A program made the position numbers and the translations under genes. 64,000 nt of DNA from JAILEN01 sp036723975 (GTDB lineage Bacteria > Bacillota > Clostridia > Lachnospirales > Lachnospiraceae), in NCBI GenBank assembly GCA_036723975.1, contig DAIMGJ010000010.1:1-64000 (forward strand), in the 5' to 3' direction. Positions 17,998-26,526 of this stretch are shown piece by piece. The notes under the pieces are model-generated. The model did no database searches. It saw only the letters and a program-made list of their open reading frames with translations, and was not told the DNA's origin. Positions within the stretch are counted from its first letter, which is position 1, and every line of letters starts with the position of its first letter.

Positions 17998-18032
17998 AGG
18001 TCCAGTCGACTGTGGCTGGACCTTATTTTTTT
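17998..18032 (+). terminator. terminator or attenuator between gap and pgk
   Basis: An 8 bp stem AGGTCCAG/CTGGACCT with a 10 nt loop is followed by TTATTTTTTT. No promoter is visible between it and pgk, so it is probably read through in part. Confidence 0.75.
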
Positions 18033-18059
18033 AAATAACATATAAAGGAGGATATAATT

Positions 18060-19271
18060 ATGGGACTTAATAAAAAGACAGTTGATGATATCAACGTCAA
18101 TGGTAAGCGCGTTCTTTGCCGTTGTGATTTTAACGTTCCACTCATTGATGGAAAGATTACAGATGAAAACCGTTTGGTTGCTGCACTTCCTACCATCAAG
18201 AAGTTGATTGCCGATGGGGGAAAGGTAATTCTTTGCTCTCACCTTGGCAAGGTGAAAACAGAAGAGGATAAGCAGACAAAGACACTTGCTCCGGTTGCTA
18301 AGAGATTATCCGAGCTTTTGGGACAGGAAGTAAAGTTTGCTGCTGATCCTGAAGTTGTTGGCCCAAATGCCAGAGCTGCTGTTGAAGCTATGAATAACGG
18401 AGATGTTATTTTGCTTGAGAATACACGTTTCCGTGCGGAAGAAACAAAGAACGGAGAAGCATTCTCAAAGGATCTTGCTTCTATCTGTGACGTCTTTGTA
18501 AATGATGCATTCGGTACTGCTCACCGTGCACATTGCTCCAACGTGGGTGTTGCAGGTCTTGTAGATACTGCAGTTGTTGGATATTTAATGCAGAAAGAAA
18601 TTGATTTCTTAGGAAATGCGGTAGAAAATCCGGTTCGCCCGTTTGTAGCTATTTTAGGTGGTGCAAAGGTTGCTGATAAGCTTAATGTTATCAATAACCT
18701 TTTAGAGAAGTGCGATACCTTAATTATCGGTGGTGGTATGGCATATACCTTCCTTAAGGCTCAGGGATATGAAATCGGTCTTTCTCTTTGCGATGATACC
18801 AAGATTGATTATTGTAAAGAAATGATGGCAAAGGCTGAAAAACTTGGCAAGAAGTTACTTCTTCCTGTTGATGCTGTTACCATTAAAGATTTCCCGAATC
18901 CGATTGACGGACCGGTAGAAGTAGAAGTTTATGATTATGATAAACTTCCTGCTGACCGTGAGGGATGTGATATCGGACCTAAGACTCAGGCAATCTATGC
19001 TGAGGCTGTAGCTTCTGCAAAAACGGTTGTTTGGAACGGTCCTATGGGTGTGTTTGAAAACCCGACACTTGCAAAAGGTACACTTGCAGTAGCAACCGCA
19101 CTTGCAAAGACTGATGCAACAACAATTATCGGTGGTGGTGACTCCGCAGCTGCTGTTAACCAGATGGGTCTTGGCGATAAGATGAGCCACATTTCAACCG
19201 GTGGTGGCGCTTCTCTCGAATTCTTAGAGGGTAAGGCACTTCCTGGCGTAGAGGCTGCTAACGATAAGTAA
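18060..19271 (+). CDS. pgk: phosphoglycerate kinase
   Basis: 403 residues. It makes ATP from 1,3-bisphosphoglycerate. The conserved CRCDFNVPL (about residues 21-29), the substrate segment SHLGKVK, LENTRFR (about 119-125), GGAKVADK (about 200-207) and the nucleotide-binding GGGDSAAA near 360 are all present. ATG 18060 is preceded by AAAGGAGG. It is the second gene of gap-pgk-tpiA. tpiA starts 58 nt downstream, with a weak hairpin AAATTCC/GGAATTT between. Confidence 0.97.
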   Translation: MGLNKKTVDDINVNGKRVLCRCDFNVPLIDGKITDENRLVAALPTIKKLIADGGKVILCSHLGKVKTEEDKQTKTLAPVAKRLSELLGQEVKFAADPEVVGPNARAAVEAMNNGDVILLENTRFRAEETKNGEAFSKDLASICDVFVNDAFGTAHRAHCSNVGVAGLVDTAVVGYLMQKEIDFLGNAVENPVRPFVAILGGAKVADKLNVINNLLEKCDTLIIGGGMAYTFLKAQGYEIGLSLCDDTKIDYCKEMMAKAEKLGKKLLLPVDAVTIKDFPNPIDGPVEVEVYDYDKLPADREGCDIGPKTQAIYAEAVASAKTVVWNGPMGVFENPTLAKGTLAVATALAKTDATTIIGGGDSAAAVNQMGLGDKMSHISTGGGASLEFLEGKALPGVEAANDK

Positions 19272-19329
19272 ATGAAATATCTAAATTCCTGACGCGAGGA
19301 AGGAATTTGAATTATTAAGGAGATATATA

Positions 19330-20076
19330 ATGTCTAGAAGAAGAATTATCGCAGGTAACTGGAAGATGAACAAGACACCTTCCGAAGCTGTTGCTCTTTG
19401 CGAAGAATTAAAAGATTTAGTTAAAAATGATGATGTGGATGTAGTTTACTGCGTACCTGCAATCGATATTGTTCCGGTTGTGAATGCCGTAAAGGGTTCT
19501 AATGTTCATGTTGGTGCAGAGAACTTCTATATTGTTGATTCCGGCGCATTTACCGGTGAAATTTCTGCTCCTATGCTTAAGGATGCAGGTGTTGAGTATA
19601 TCATTATCGGACACTCTGAAAGAAGAGACATCTTCGGAGAAGATGATGTATTAATTAACGCCAAGGTTAAGAAAGCATTTGCTTCAGGCCTTACACCGAT
19701 CCTTTGCTGTGGTGAGTCCCTTGCACTTCGTAAGGCTGACACCTACAGAGAATGGATTAAGCGGCAGATTACTTGGGACCTTGATGGTGTTACAGCAGAT
19801 CAGGTTAAGAACCTTGTTATCGCTTATGAGCCAATTTGGGCTATCGGTACCGGCGAAACCGCTACAGCAGATCAGGCACAGGAAGTATGTAAGTTAATTC
19901 GTGACTTGATTGCAGAATTATATGATGCTTCAACAGCAGAAGCAGTTCGTATCCAGTACGGCGGATCTATGAATGCAGGAAATGCTGCAGAACTTCTTTC
20001 TAAGCCGGACATTGACGGTGGATTAATCGGAGGAGCTTCTTTGAAGACTGATTTCGGTAAAATCGTAAATGCATAA
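19330..20076 (+). CDS. tpiA: triosephosphate isomerase
   Basis: 248 residues, a TIM barrel that interconverts DHAP and glyceraldehyde-3-phosphate. Active-site residues are visible: Lys in AGNWKMN (residues 8-14), His in IIIGHSERR (about 92-100) and Glu in AYEPIWAIGTG (about 163-173); the phosphate-binding YGGSMNAGNA and GGLIGGASL lie near the C terminus. It closes the glycolytic cluster and is followed by a strong terminator. Confidence 0.97.
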   Translation: MSRRRIIAGNWKMNKTPSEAVALCEELKDLVKNDDVDVVYCVPAIDIVPVVNAVKGSNVHVGAENFYIVDSGAFTGEISAPMLKDAGVEYIIIGHSERRDIFGEDDVLINAKVKKAFASGLTPILCCGESLALRKADTYREWIKRQITWDLDGVTADQVKNLVIAYEPIWAIGTGETATADQAQEVCKLIRDLIAELYDASTAEAVRIQYGGSMNAGNAAELLSKPDIDGGLIGGASLKTDFGKIVNA

Positions 20077-20102
20077 TTATTGATAAATCGTAGAATTAGC
20101 TT

Positions 20103-20135
20103 AAAAACCATCACCTTTTCGGTGGTGGTTTTTTT
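20103..20135 (+). terminator. terminator after tpiA
   Basis: A stem AACCATCACC/GGTGGTGGTT with a TTTTC loop is followed by a T run. It ends the glycolytic cluster. Confidence 0.92.
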
Positions 20136-20136
20136 A

Positions 20137-20165
20137 TTGTATGTAGAGGGAAAATATGCTAAAAT
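20137..20165 (+). promoter_or_regulatory. promoter of degV
   Basis: TTGTAT (20137-20142), 17 nt spacer, TAAAAT (20160-20165), immediately after the tpiA terminator. Confidence 0.6.
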
Positions 20166-20207
20166 GACAACCGTGTGTGAGTTCAAAAATATTTATGAGG
20201 AAAATAT

Positions 20208-21083
20208 ATGAGTAAAGTTGCAATTTTAACTGATACCAATAGTGGGATTACTCCTGCAGAACAGGAACGTTTAGGAATCTATGTTATTCCGATGCCATTC
20301 TATATTAACGATGAATTGCATTATGAATATGTGGATTTAACCCAGGATCACTTCTATGAAATGTTGGAAAATGATTGTACCATTACCACGTCCATGCCGT
20401 CTGTCGGTGACGTTATGGACAAATGGGATGAGTTGTTGGAAGAGTATGACGAAGTGGTTTATATTCCAATGTCCAGCGGCCTTTCGTCTTCTTGCCAGAC
20501 AGCCATGATGGTTGCGGAAGATGACTATGAAGGTAAAGTCTTTGTTGTAGATAACCAGCGTATTTCCGTTACAATGCGTCTTTCTGCGTTGGAAGCCAAA
20601 AAGCTTGCAGACGAAGGAAAAAGCGGAGCTGAAATTAAGGCATATTTAGAAGAGCATAAAATGGAGTCTACCATCTACATTACCGTAGATACATTACAGT
20701 ATTTAAAGAAGGGTGGAAGACTTACTCCGGCGGTTGCAGCCATCGGAACTCTTTTGCATATTAAGCCGGTTCTTCAGATTCAGGGCGAGAAGCTGGATTC
20801 TTTTGCTAAAGCTCGTACCATGAAGCAGGCAAAGACAATGATGATGGATGCTATAGAAAAAGACTTAAACGAGCGCTTTCATGATCCAAAAGGCAAGGAA
20901 TACGTTATTTCCATTGCTCATTCTCATAATTTAAAAGAGGCGGAAATCTTTAAAGCAGAGGCGGAAGAACGTTTCCCGAATCATAAGATTATGATAAATC
21001 CTTTGGCACTTTCCATCAGCTGCCATATCGGACCGGGATCTTTGGCGATTACCGCTACGAAATCTATTATTGAAAATATCTAA
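20208..21083 (+). CDS. DegV family fatty-acid-binding protein
   Basis: 291 residues of the DegV fold. The N terminus ILTDTNSGIT and the central TSMPSVGDV, PMSSGLSSS and LKKGGRLTPA motifs are those of DegV/FakB-like proteins, which bind a fatty acid in a central tunnel and in some species present it to the FakA kinase. No fakA is in the window, so the partner is unknown. GAGGAAAATAT precedes ATG 20208. It is read in the same direction as purA, 45 nt upstream of it, but a functional link is not evident. Confidence 0.88.
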   Translation: MSKVAILTDTNSGITPAEQERLGIYVIPMPFYINDELHYEYVDLTQDHFYEMLENDCTITTSMPSVGDVMDKWDELLEEYDEVVYIPMSSGLSSSCQTAMMVAEDDYEGKVFVVDNQRISVTMRLSALEAKKLADEGKSGAEIKAYLEEHKMESTIYITVDTLQYLKKGGRLTPAVAAIGTLLHIKPVLQIQGEKLDSFAKARTMKQAKTMMMDAIEKDLNERFHDPKGKEYVISIAHSHNLKEAEIFKAEAEERFPNHKIMINPLALSISCHIGPGSLAITATKSIIENI

Positions 21084-21128
21084 TATTTGAAATATATCTT
21101 GCAAAAATGCCAAGGAGGAAATTGAAAA

Positions 21129-22421
21129 ATGATTAAGGCTGTTGTTGGTGCAAACTGGGGTGATGAAGGAAAAGGAAAAATCACCGATATGTTGGCAGAG
21201 AAAGCGGATTATATTGTTCGTTTTCAGGGTGGTGCAAATGCAGGTCACACGATTGTAAACAATTATGGTAAATTTGCACTTCATACATTGCCTTCCGGTG
21301 TGTTTTATTCGCACACCACAAGCGTAATCGGAAATGGTGTAGCGTTAAATATTCCGATTTTATTTAATGAGATTAAATCCATTACCGATAAGGGGGTTCC
21401 GACTCCGAAGATTGTGGTTTCCGATCGCTGTCAGATTGTAATGCCGTATCACATTTTATTTGATCAGTGTGAAGAGGAACGCTTGGGTAAAGCATCATTT
21501 GGTTCTACCAAATCAGGTATTGCTCCGTTTTATTCTGATAAGTATGCAAAGATTGGTTTCCAGGTTTCCGAATTGTTTGATGATGATTTGTTAAAAGAAA
21601 AGATTCCGAGAGTATGCGCACAGAAGAATGTTATTTTAGAGCATTTATATCATAAGCCGGCCATTGATGAGGCAGAGTTATTAAATACTTTACATGAGTA
21701 TAGAGATATGGTTGCTCCATATGTTTGTGATGTGTCCGTTCTTTTGAACAATGCATTAAAAGAAGGTAAAACCATTTTGTTAGAGGGACAGCTTGGTACT
21801 TTAAAGGATCCGGATCACGGAATCTATCCGATGGTTACTTCTTCCTCTACTTTGGCAGCGTATGGTGCCATTGGTGCCGGTGTACCGCCTTATGAAATTA
21901 AGCAGATTATTACTGTATGTAAGGCATATTCTTCTGCAGTTGGTGCAGGTGCGTTTGTTTCCGAAATCTTCGGTGATGAAGCAGACGAGCTTCGCAGACG
22001 CGGTGGAGATGGCGGTGAGTATGGTGCTACAACAGGTCGTCCACGTAGAATGGGATGGTTTGACTGCGTGGCTTCTAAGTATGGTTGCCGTTTGCAGGGT
22101 ACAACAGATGTGGCATTTACCGTTTTGGATGTTTTAGGATATTTGGATGAAATTCCGGTATGTGTGGGATATGAAATTGACGGAGAAGTTACTACAGATT
22201 TCCCTGTTACTCATAAATTAGAAAAGGCAAAGCCGGTTCTTAAGAACCTTCCGGGTTGGAAGTGTGATATTCGTGGAATTAAGAACTACGAAGACTTGCC
22301 TGAAAATTGCAGAAATTACATTGAGTTTATTGAAGATCAAATCGGATATCCGATTACCATGGTTTCCAACGGACCTTCAAGAAGCGATATTATTTACAGA
22401 AAATCCAAATTCTCAAAATAG
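21129..22421 (+). CDS. purA: adenylosuccinate synthase
   Basis: 430 residues. It joins IMP and aspartate using GTP, the first committed step to AMP. The N-terminal GANWGDEGKGKITD (residues 7-20) holds the catalytic Asp and GTP loop, QGGANAGHT (about 34-42) the catalytic His, and LLEGQLGTLKDPDHGIYP and GATTGRPRRMGWFD follow. ATG 21129 has a strong AAGGAGG. A hairpin terminator follows. purB, whose product takes the next step, is at 33648. Confidence 0.97.
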   Translation: MIKAVVGANWGDEGKGKITDMLAEKADYIVRFQGGANAGHTIVNNYGKFALHTLPSGVFYSHTTSVIGNGVALNIPILFNEIKSITDKGVPTPKIVVSDRCQIVMPYHILFDQCEEERLGKASFGSTKSGIAPFYSDKYAKIGFQVSELFDDDLLKEKIPRVCAQKNVILEHLYHKPAIDEAELLNTLHEYRDMVAPYVCDVSVLLNNALKEGKTILLEGQLGTLKDPDHGIYPMVTSSSTLAAYGAIGAGVPPYEIKQIITVCKAYSSAVGAGAFVSEIFGDEADELRRRGGDGGEYGATTGRPRRMGWFDCVASKYGCRLQGTTDVAFTVLDVLGYLDEIPVCVGYEIDGEVTTDFPVTHKLEKAKPVLKNLPGWKCDIRGIKNYEDLPENCRNYIEFIEDQIGYPITMVSNGPSRSDIIYRKSKFSK

Positions 22422-22425
22422 TTTT

Positions 22426-22452
22426 AAAAATCGCCTCATTGAGGCGATTTTT
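22426..22452 (+). terminator. terminator-like hairpin after purA
   Basis: A near-perfect stem AAAAATCGCCTC/GAGGCGATTTTT has a 3-4 nt loop and a short T run. The ABC ATPase gene starts 27 nt later without a visible promoter. Confidence 0.7.
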
Positions 22453-22478
22453 AAATGTAGATACAGGAGGAAATACGC

Positions 22479-23495
22479 ATGATTGAAGTAAGGAATGTTA
22501 CAAAGAAATACGGCAAACATGTTGCCTTAGATAATTTAAATCTTACCATTGAACATGGAAAAATATACGGCCTGTTGGGAGAAAACGGTGCCGGTAAATC
22601 CACTACTATGAATATTATTACTGGTTATCTTGCACCATCTATGGGTGAGGTGATAGTGGATGACTACGATATTTTAAAGGAAGCAAATAAAGCAAAAGCG
22701 AAAATCGGCTATTTACCGGAGATTCCGCCTCTTTATCAGGATATGACAGTAAAGGAGTATTTAGTATTTGCTGCTCAGTTAAAACGCATTCCGAGAAGAG
22801 ACAGAAAAGAAGCGGTGGAAACAGCGATGCATAATGCAGGAATCGCTGATGTTTGCAATCGCTTGATAAATAACTTGTCAAAAGGATATAAACAGCGCGT
22901 GGGCATTGCTCAGGCTATCTTAGGTTCACCTGAGATTGTGATTCTGGATGAGCCTACCGTTGGATTGGATCCGGTTCAGATTAATGAAATTCGTGAATTG
23001 ATTCGTGAAATCGGAAAGGAACATACAGTGATTCTAAGTTCCCATATTCTTTCTGAGATACAGGAAGTATGTGACCATGTATTTATGATTTCAAAAGGAA
23101 AGCTGGTTTTGGATGAGGATATGGATAAAATCGATTCCTTGGAAAAACTTTTCCTTGAAATCTCTCAAAACAAGGAAGTACAGGCAGAATCCGGAATTGA
23201 ATCAGAAGAAACATCAGAAGAAACCTCAGAAGATTCTTCGGAAAAAACGGAGACTCCTGAAACAAAGAAATTAACAAGAGCAGAGAAGAAAGAAGAAAAA
23301 CTTCGTCTGAAAGATGAAAAAAAGCAGGAGAAACTGCGTTTGAAAGAAGAAAAGAAAGACGCAAAGATTCGTGCAAAAGAAGAAAAAAAATCTAGCAAGA
23401 GTATTTCTAAAGAAGAAAAAGAAAAGATAAAAAGGCAGGAGCGTATCGAAAAAAGAAAAGCTCGTGCTAAAAAGAAAAATAAGGAGGATAAATAA
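22479..23495 (+). CDS. Gld/drug-type ABC transporter ATPase with a long charged tail
   Basis: 338 residues. Residues 1-230 form a normal ABC ATPase: Walker A GENGAGKST (34-42), signature LSKGYKQR (133-140), Walker B VILDEPTVGLDP (154-165) and the H-loop SSHILSE (187-193). Residues about 235-262 are very acidic (Glu/Ser/Thr), and 263-338 are a Lys/Glu/Arg-rich stretch with repeated EEKK and LRLK units, likely a single long helix. Such a tail is not part of the family. The next gene, a GldF-GldG-like permease fusion, starts 2 nt after the stop, so the two form one exporter. The substrate is unknown. Confidence 0.9.
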   Translation: MIEVRNVTKKYGKHVALDNLNLTIEHGKIYGLLGENGAGKSTTMNIITGYLAPSMGEVIVDDYDILKEANKAKAKIGYLPEIPPLYQDMTVKEYLVFAAQLKRIPRRDRKEAVETAMHNAGIADVCNRLINNLSKGYKQRVGIAQAILGSPEIVILDEPTVGLDPVQINEIRELIREIGKEHTVILSSHILSEIQEVCDHVFMISKGKLVLDEDMDKIDSLEKLFLEISQNKEVQAESGIESEETSEETSEDSSEKTETPETKKLTRAEKKEEKLRLKDEKKQEKLRLKEEKKDAKIRAKEEKKSSKSISKEEKEKIKRQERIEKRKARAKKKNKEDK

Positions 23496-23497
23496 TC

Positions 23498-25645
23498 ATG
23501 CTTGCAATTTTTAAAAGAGACTTTAGATCCTTATTTCAAAATGTAATCGGTTTTTTATTTGTGGGATTAATGCTGTCCGTTTTCGGATTGTATTTTACCG
23601 TTTATAACTTGAGAGGTGCATCCTCATCAATTACGACCACGCTTTTGGGAGTGATTCATGTCAGCTTGTTTTCTATTCCGCTTTTAACCATGCGTTCTTT
23701 GTCGGAAGAAAGAAAAAACAAAACAGACCAGTTGCTTTTAACTGCACCGGTTTCCGTGTTTAAAATCGTGTTTGGAAAGTTTATGGCGCTTGCTGCTGTA
23801 TTTAGCATTGTAGTTGGCGTTATTTGCCTTACACCGTTGCTTTTATCTTTGTTTGGAACCGTAAACTTTGTTGAAAACTATATCGCAATTTTGGGATTCT
23901 GGTTGTTTGGTTTGCTTTGCATTTCCATAGGAATGTTGGTGTCATCTTTTTTTGAAAGCCAGATTTTATCAGCTGTCGTAAGTTTAATATTTATCTTTTT
24001 GGGATATATAATGAATGGCCTTATCACAACGTTAAACGCCACCGGTATAGCTCAAAAAATCTTAAAATGCTATGACTTTGTTACTCCGCTTTCAAATTTC
24101 ATGAACGGTAATTTCCAATTAGCGGATTTGATTTACGATTTAAGTATTATTGCGTTAATGATTTTCTTAACTTGCCAAGGTATTTTGAAGAGACGTTGGA
24201 GTGTAAGTTCAAAAAATAGGGGAATGACGATTCTTTCCACTTCCGGAGTAGCAATCGGAATAGTTCTTTGCATAGTTATCAATATTCTTTCGTCCTATAT
24301 ACCTAAGAAGTATTCTACGATTGACTTTACTTCACAGAAGTTATATACCCTGACAAGCGAGTCAAAAGAGTACTTAAAATCTTTGAAAGATGAGATTCAG
24401 ATTTATGTTGCCGGAAAAGAATCTGCATTGGATGATGTGGAGAATAAGACTCTTTCCAATTTTGCAGATACTTCCAAACATATCAGCGTAGAGTATGTCG
24501 ATATTGATTCGGATATGAAGTTCTTCCAGAAATATACGGATGATACGGTATCGGTCGGAGATGTCGCGGTGGTACACAATAAAGTGTCCAAGATGATTCG
24601 GTATTCTGAGTTGTATCAGTATTCTGTTGATTATGCGACCTATTATCAGTCTGTGTCCGGATATGATGGAGAGGGTCAGCTGATAAGTGCGATTCAATAT
24701 GTGACCCAGGATAATTTTACAACGATTTATCAGCTGGAAGGCCATGATGAAATAACCCTTGGTACAGAGTTTACCGATGTTATTAAAAAGGCAAATTGGG
24801 AATTGGAAAGCTTGAATCTTTTAAGTGTAAAAGCCGTTCCTGAAGACTGCGCTGTTCTGATTATTAATGCGCCTCAGTCAGATTTTTCGGAAGATGATTG
24901 TGAAAAAGTATTAAGCTTTATTAAAAATGGCGGCGATGTCATTATGACATTTGACGTTTTATGCAAGGATGAACTAAAGAATTACAAGAGTTTGCTTGAT
25001 GATTATGAAGTATCGTTAAAAGACGGTATGGTCTTTGATAATGACATGGATTTTTACTATCAGTATCCCAATGTACTGTTGCCGAATGTAGAATCTTCGG
25101 ATGCTGCTCCAAGCGTATACGGAAATCTTCAAGTTATTGTTCCGTATTCTTATGCATTTAATATGCCGATTTTTAACGAGTCCTATAAAACGCTTTTGTC
25201 ATCTTCTTATAAGGCATCATTGGATGAAGATGTGAATGCGGAAAATCTGGAGTCTAAGATGCAGGATGCATTAGAGGAGTCGGAAGAAAAAGCAGAGGAA
25301 GAGGAAGAAGACAGCATTGGATATTTTTATACTTTGGCTGTGCAAATGGAATTGGATAATGATTCACATGTGATTTTATATGGTAGTCCCTATATGTTTG
25401 TGAATCAGTTTAATGAATTGGTTTCCGGACGAAATGCAACGCTTCTTTTGGATAACTTAAAGTACATGATTGGAGAAACAGAGGAAGACCAGACGGTAGT
25501 TATTCCTGTAAAATCATTGGAACAGGAGTATTTAACGGTACCGCAGAGTGCATTATTGTTGTTTGGTTTACTTTTCGGAATCGTTATCCCCGTCGTTCTG
25601 ATTATTATCGGAATCATTTACTGGGTAATCCGTAGGAGAAGATAG
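23498..25645 (+). CDS. GldF-GldG-like ABC-2 permease fusion
   Basis: 715 residues. Residues about 1-230 form an ABC-2 permease of the GldF type with about six membrane segments. A further segment (about 243-265) leads to a large extracytoplasmic domain of the GldG type starting at about 275 (STIDFTSQKLYTLT), with an acidic stretch near residue 592-602 and a final membrane helix near 690-710 followed by WVIRRRR. In Bacteroidetes, GldF and GldG are separate; here they are one chain. It is translationally coupled to the ATPase upstream. Its last 78 nt overlap the antisense gene at 25568. Substrate and role are unknown. Confidence 0.88.
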   Translation: MLAIFKRDFRSLFQNVIGFLFVGLMLSVFGLYFTVYNLRGASSSITTTLLGVIHVSLFSIPLLTMRSLSEERKNKTDQLLLTAPVSVFKIVFGKFMALAAVFSIVVGVICLTPLLLSLFGTVNFVENYIAILGFWLFGLLCISIGMLVSSFFESQILSAVVSLIFIFLGYIMNGLITTLNATGIAQKILKCYDFVTPLSNFMNGNFQLADLIYDLSIIALMIFLTCQGILKRRWSVSSKNRGMTILSTSGVAIGIVLCIVINILSSYIPKKYSTIDFTSQKLYTLTSESKEYLKSLKDEIQIYVAGKESALDDVENKTLSNFADTSKHISVEYVDIDSDMKFFQKYTDDTVSVGDVAVVHNKVSKMIRYSELYQYSVDYATYYQSVSGYDGEGQLISAIQYVTQDNFTTIYQLEGHDEITLGTEFTDVIKKANWELESLNLLSVKAVPEDCAVLIINAPQSDFSEDDCEKVLSFIKNGGDVIMTFDVLCKDELKNYKSLLDDYEVSLKDGMVFDNDMDFYYQYPNVLLPNVESSDAAPSVYGNLQVIVPYSYAFNMPIFNESYKTLLSSSYKASLDEDVNAENLESKMQDALEESEEKAEEEEEDSIGYFYTLAVQMELDNDSHVILYGSPYMFVNQFNELVSGRNATLLLDNLKYMIGETEEDQTVVIPVKSLEQEYLTVPQSALLLFGLLFGIVIPVVLIIIGIIYWVIRRRR

Positions 25646-25825
25646 TCGGGTAAAAATCCCAATGATCCAGATGGTTATGGGAATAATGAAGGTGGCTCCA
25701 AGGGCTGCTCCCAATAAACGGAAGGTTCTTGGGTCATCAATGATAGCAAATACAAAAGTTACAACGTATAAAGAAACAAGTGCAATGACACCTGTGATGG
25801 CCAGAATGGGTTTTAAGTTTTTCAT
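25568..25825 (-). CDS. small two-TM membrane protein, unknown function
   Basis: 85 residues on the minus strand. Two hydrophobic segments (about residues 7-27 and 38-60) flank a short polar loop IIDDPRTFRLLG, and the C terminus is rich in Asn and Asp. ATG 25825 follows AAAGGA at a good distance, which supports a real gene. Its last 78 nt overlap the end of the permease fusion, and the low-complexity tail may be a by-product of that overlap. I do not recognise the family. A relation to the neighbouring exporter is possible but only inferred from position. Confidence 0.65.
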   Translation of the reverse strand: MKNLKPILAITGVIALVSLYVVTFVFAIIDDPRTFRLLGAALGATFIIPITIWIIGIFTRLSSPTDYPVNDSDNNQNDGDNDSEK

Positions 25826-25869
25826 AATAAATCCTTTCTAAAAAAGTGTTGTTTTATTGTGTTTTTACA

Positions 25870-25898
25870 TTGAATCTTACTATGTATTTTGCTATACT
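25870..25898 (+). promoter_or_regulatory. promoter of the SEC-C protein gene
   Basis: TTGAAT (25870-25875), 17 nt spacer, TATACT (25893-25898), in the divergent gap to the small membrane protein gene. Confidence 0.75.
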
Positions 25899-25938
25899 TT
25901 ACAATGATTTTCAAATAATTTTTTTAGAGGTTTGATAT

Positions 25939-26448
25939 ATGGCATTATTAGAAGAATGGACGAAAGTCGCATATAATGAAAAACAAGATCGAAATACCAT
26001 TCAGAGATTTTGGAATGACTACTTTTTAAAGGAAAAAAGTGTTTACGAAAAATTACTGGAGACACCGGATACAGAGGTAAAAGGTACAGTTACCGAGTTG
26101 GCGGAAAAGTTTGGACTTAGCGTTATGGAAATGACCGGTTTCCTGGATGGAATTAATGATTCTCTCGTTGAGAAGAATCCAATCGATACCATGGAAGAAG
26201 ATACTACAGTGTCTTTGAAGTTTGAAAAAGAACTTCTTTACAAGAATATGGTTGCTGCAGGCGCGGATTGGTTATACGAATTACCACAGTGGGATAAGAT
26301 TTTCGACAAAGAAAAGCAGCGTGAGCTTTATTTGGAAGAAAAGAAATCACACACCATTCGTGTAGGCAAAAAGATTGGTCGTAATGATCCCTGTCCATGC
26401 GGAAGCGGAAAGAAATACAAATTCTGCTGCGGCAAAAAGGGTGCATAA
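25939..26448 (+). CDS. SEC-C motif protein
   Basis: 169 residues. The C terminus ends in a SEC-C zinc motif: GRNDPCPCGSGKKYKFCC (about residues 148-165), the same metal-binding module found at the SecA C terminus. The N-terminal 140 residues are mostly helical, with no family I can name. SEC-C alone does not define a function. It has its own promoter and is followed by a strong terminator before thrS. Confidence 0.85.
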   Translation: MALLEEWTKVAYNEKQDRNTIQRFWNDYFLKEKSVYEKLLETPDTEVKGTVTELAEKFGLSVMEMTGFLDGINDSLVEKNPIDTMEEDTTVSLKFEKELLYKNMVAAGADWLYELPQWDKIFDKEKQRELYLEEKKSHTIRVGKKIGRNDPCPCGSGKKYKFCCGKKGA

Positions 26449-26460
26449 AGCCAGATTTTC

Positions 26461-26501
26461 GTCCTTTGCACTCTTATAATTTAAGTGCAAAGGACTTTTT
26501 T
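26461..26501 (+). terminator. terminator between the SEC-C gene and thrS
   Basis: A 12 bp stem GTCCTTTGCACT/AGTGCAAAGGAC with a 11 nt loop is followed by TTTTTT. thrS begins 25 nt later with no promoter between. Confidence 0.9.
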
Positions 26502-26526
26502 ATAGAAATTTTTTGGAGGAATGAAC

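Noticed and set aside
21084..21128. Separate promoter for purA
   Set aside because: No -35/-10 pair of reasonable quality was seen; it is probably co-transcribed with degV.
26449..26526. T-box or other leader upstream of thrS
   Set aside because: Only 78 nt are available and a strong terminator fills most of it; no specifier loop or T-box sequence is visible. The same holds for cysS, gltX and trpS.
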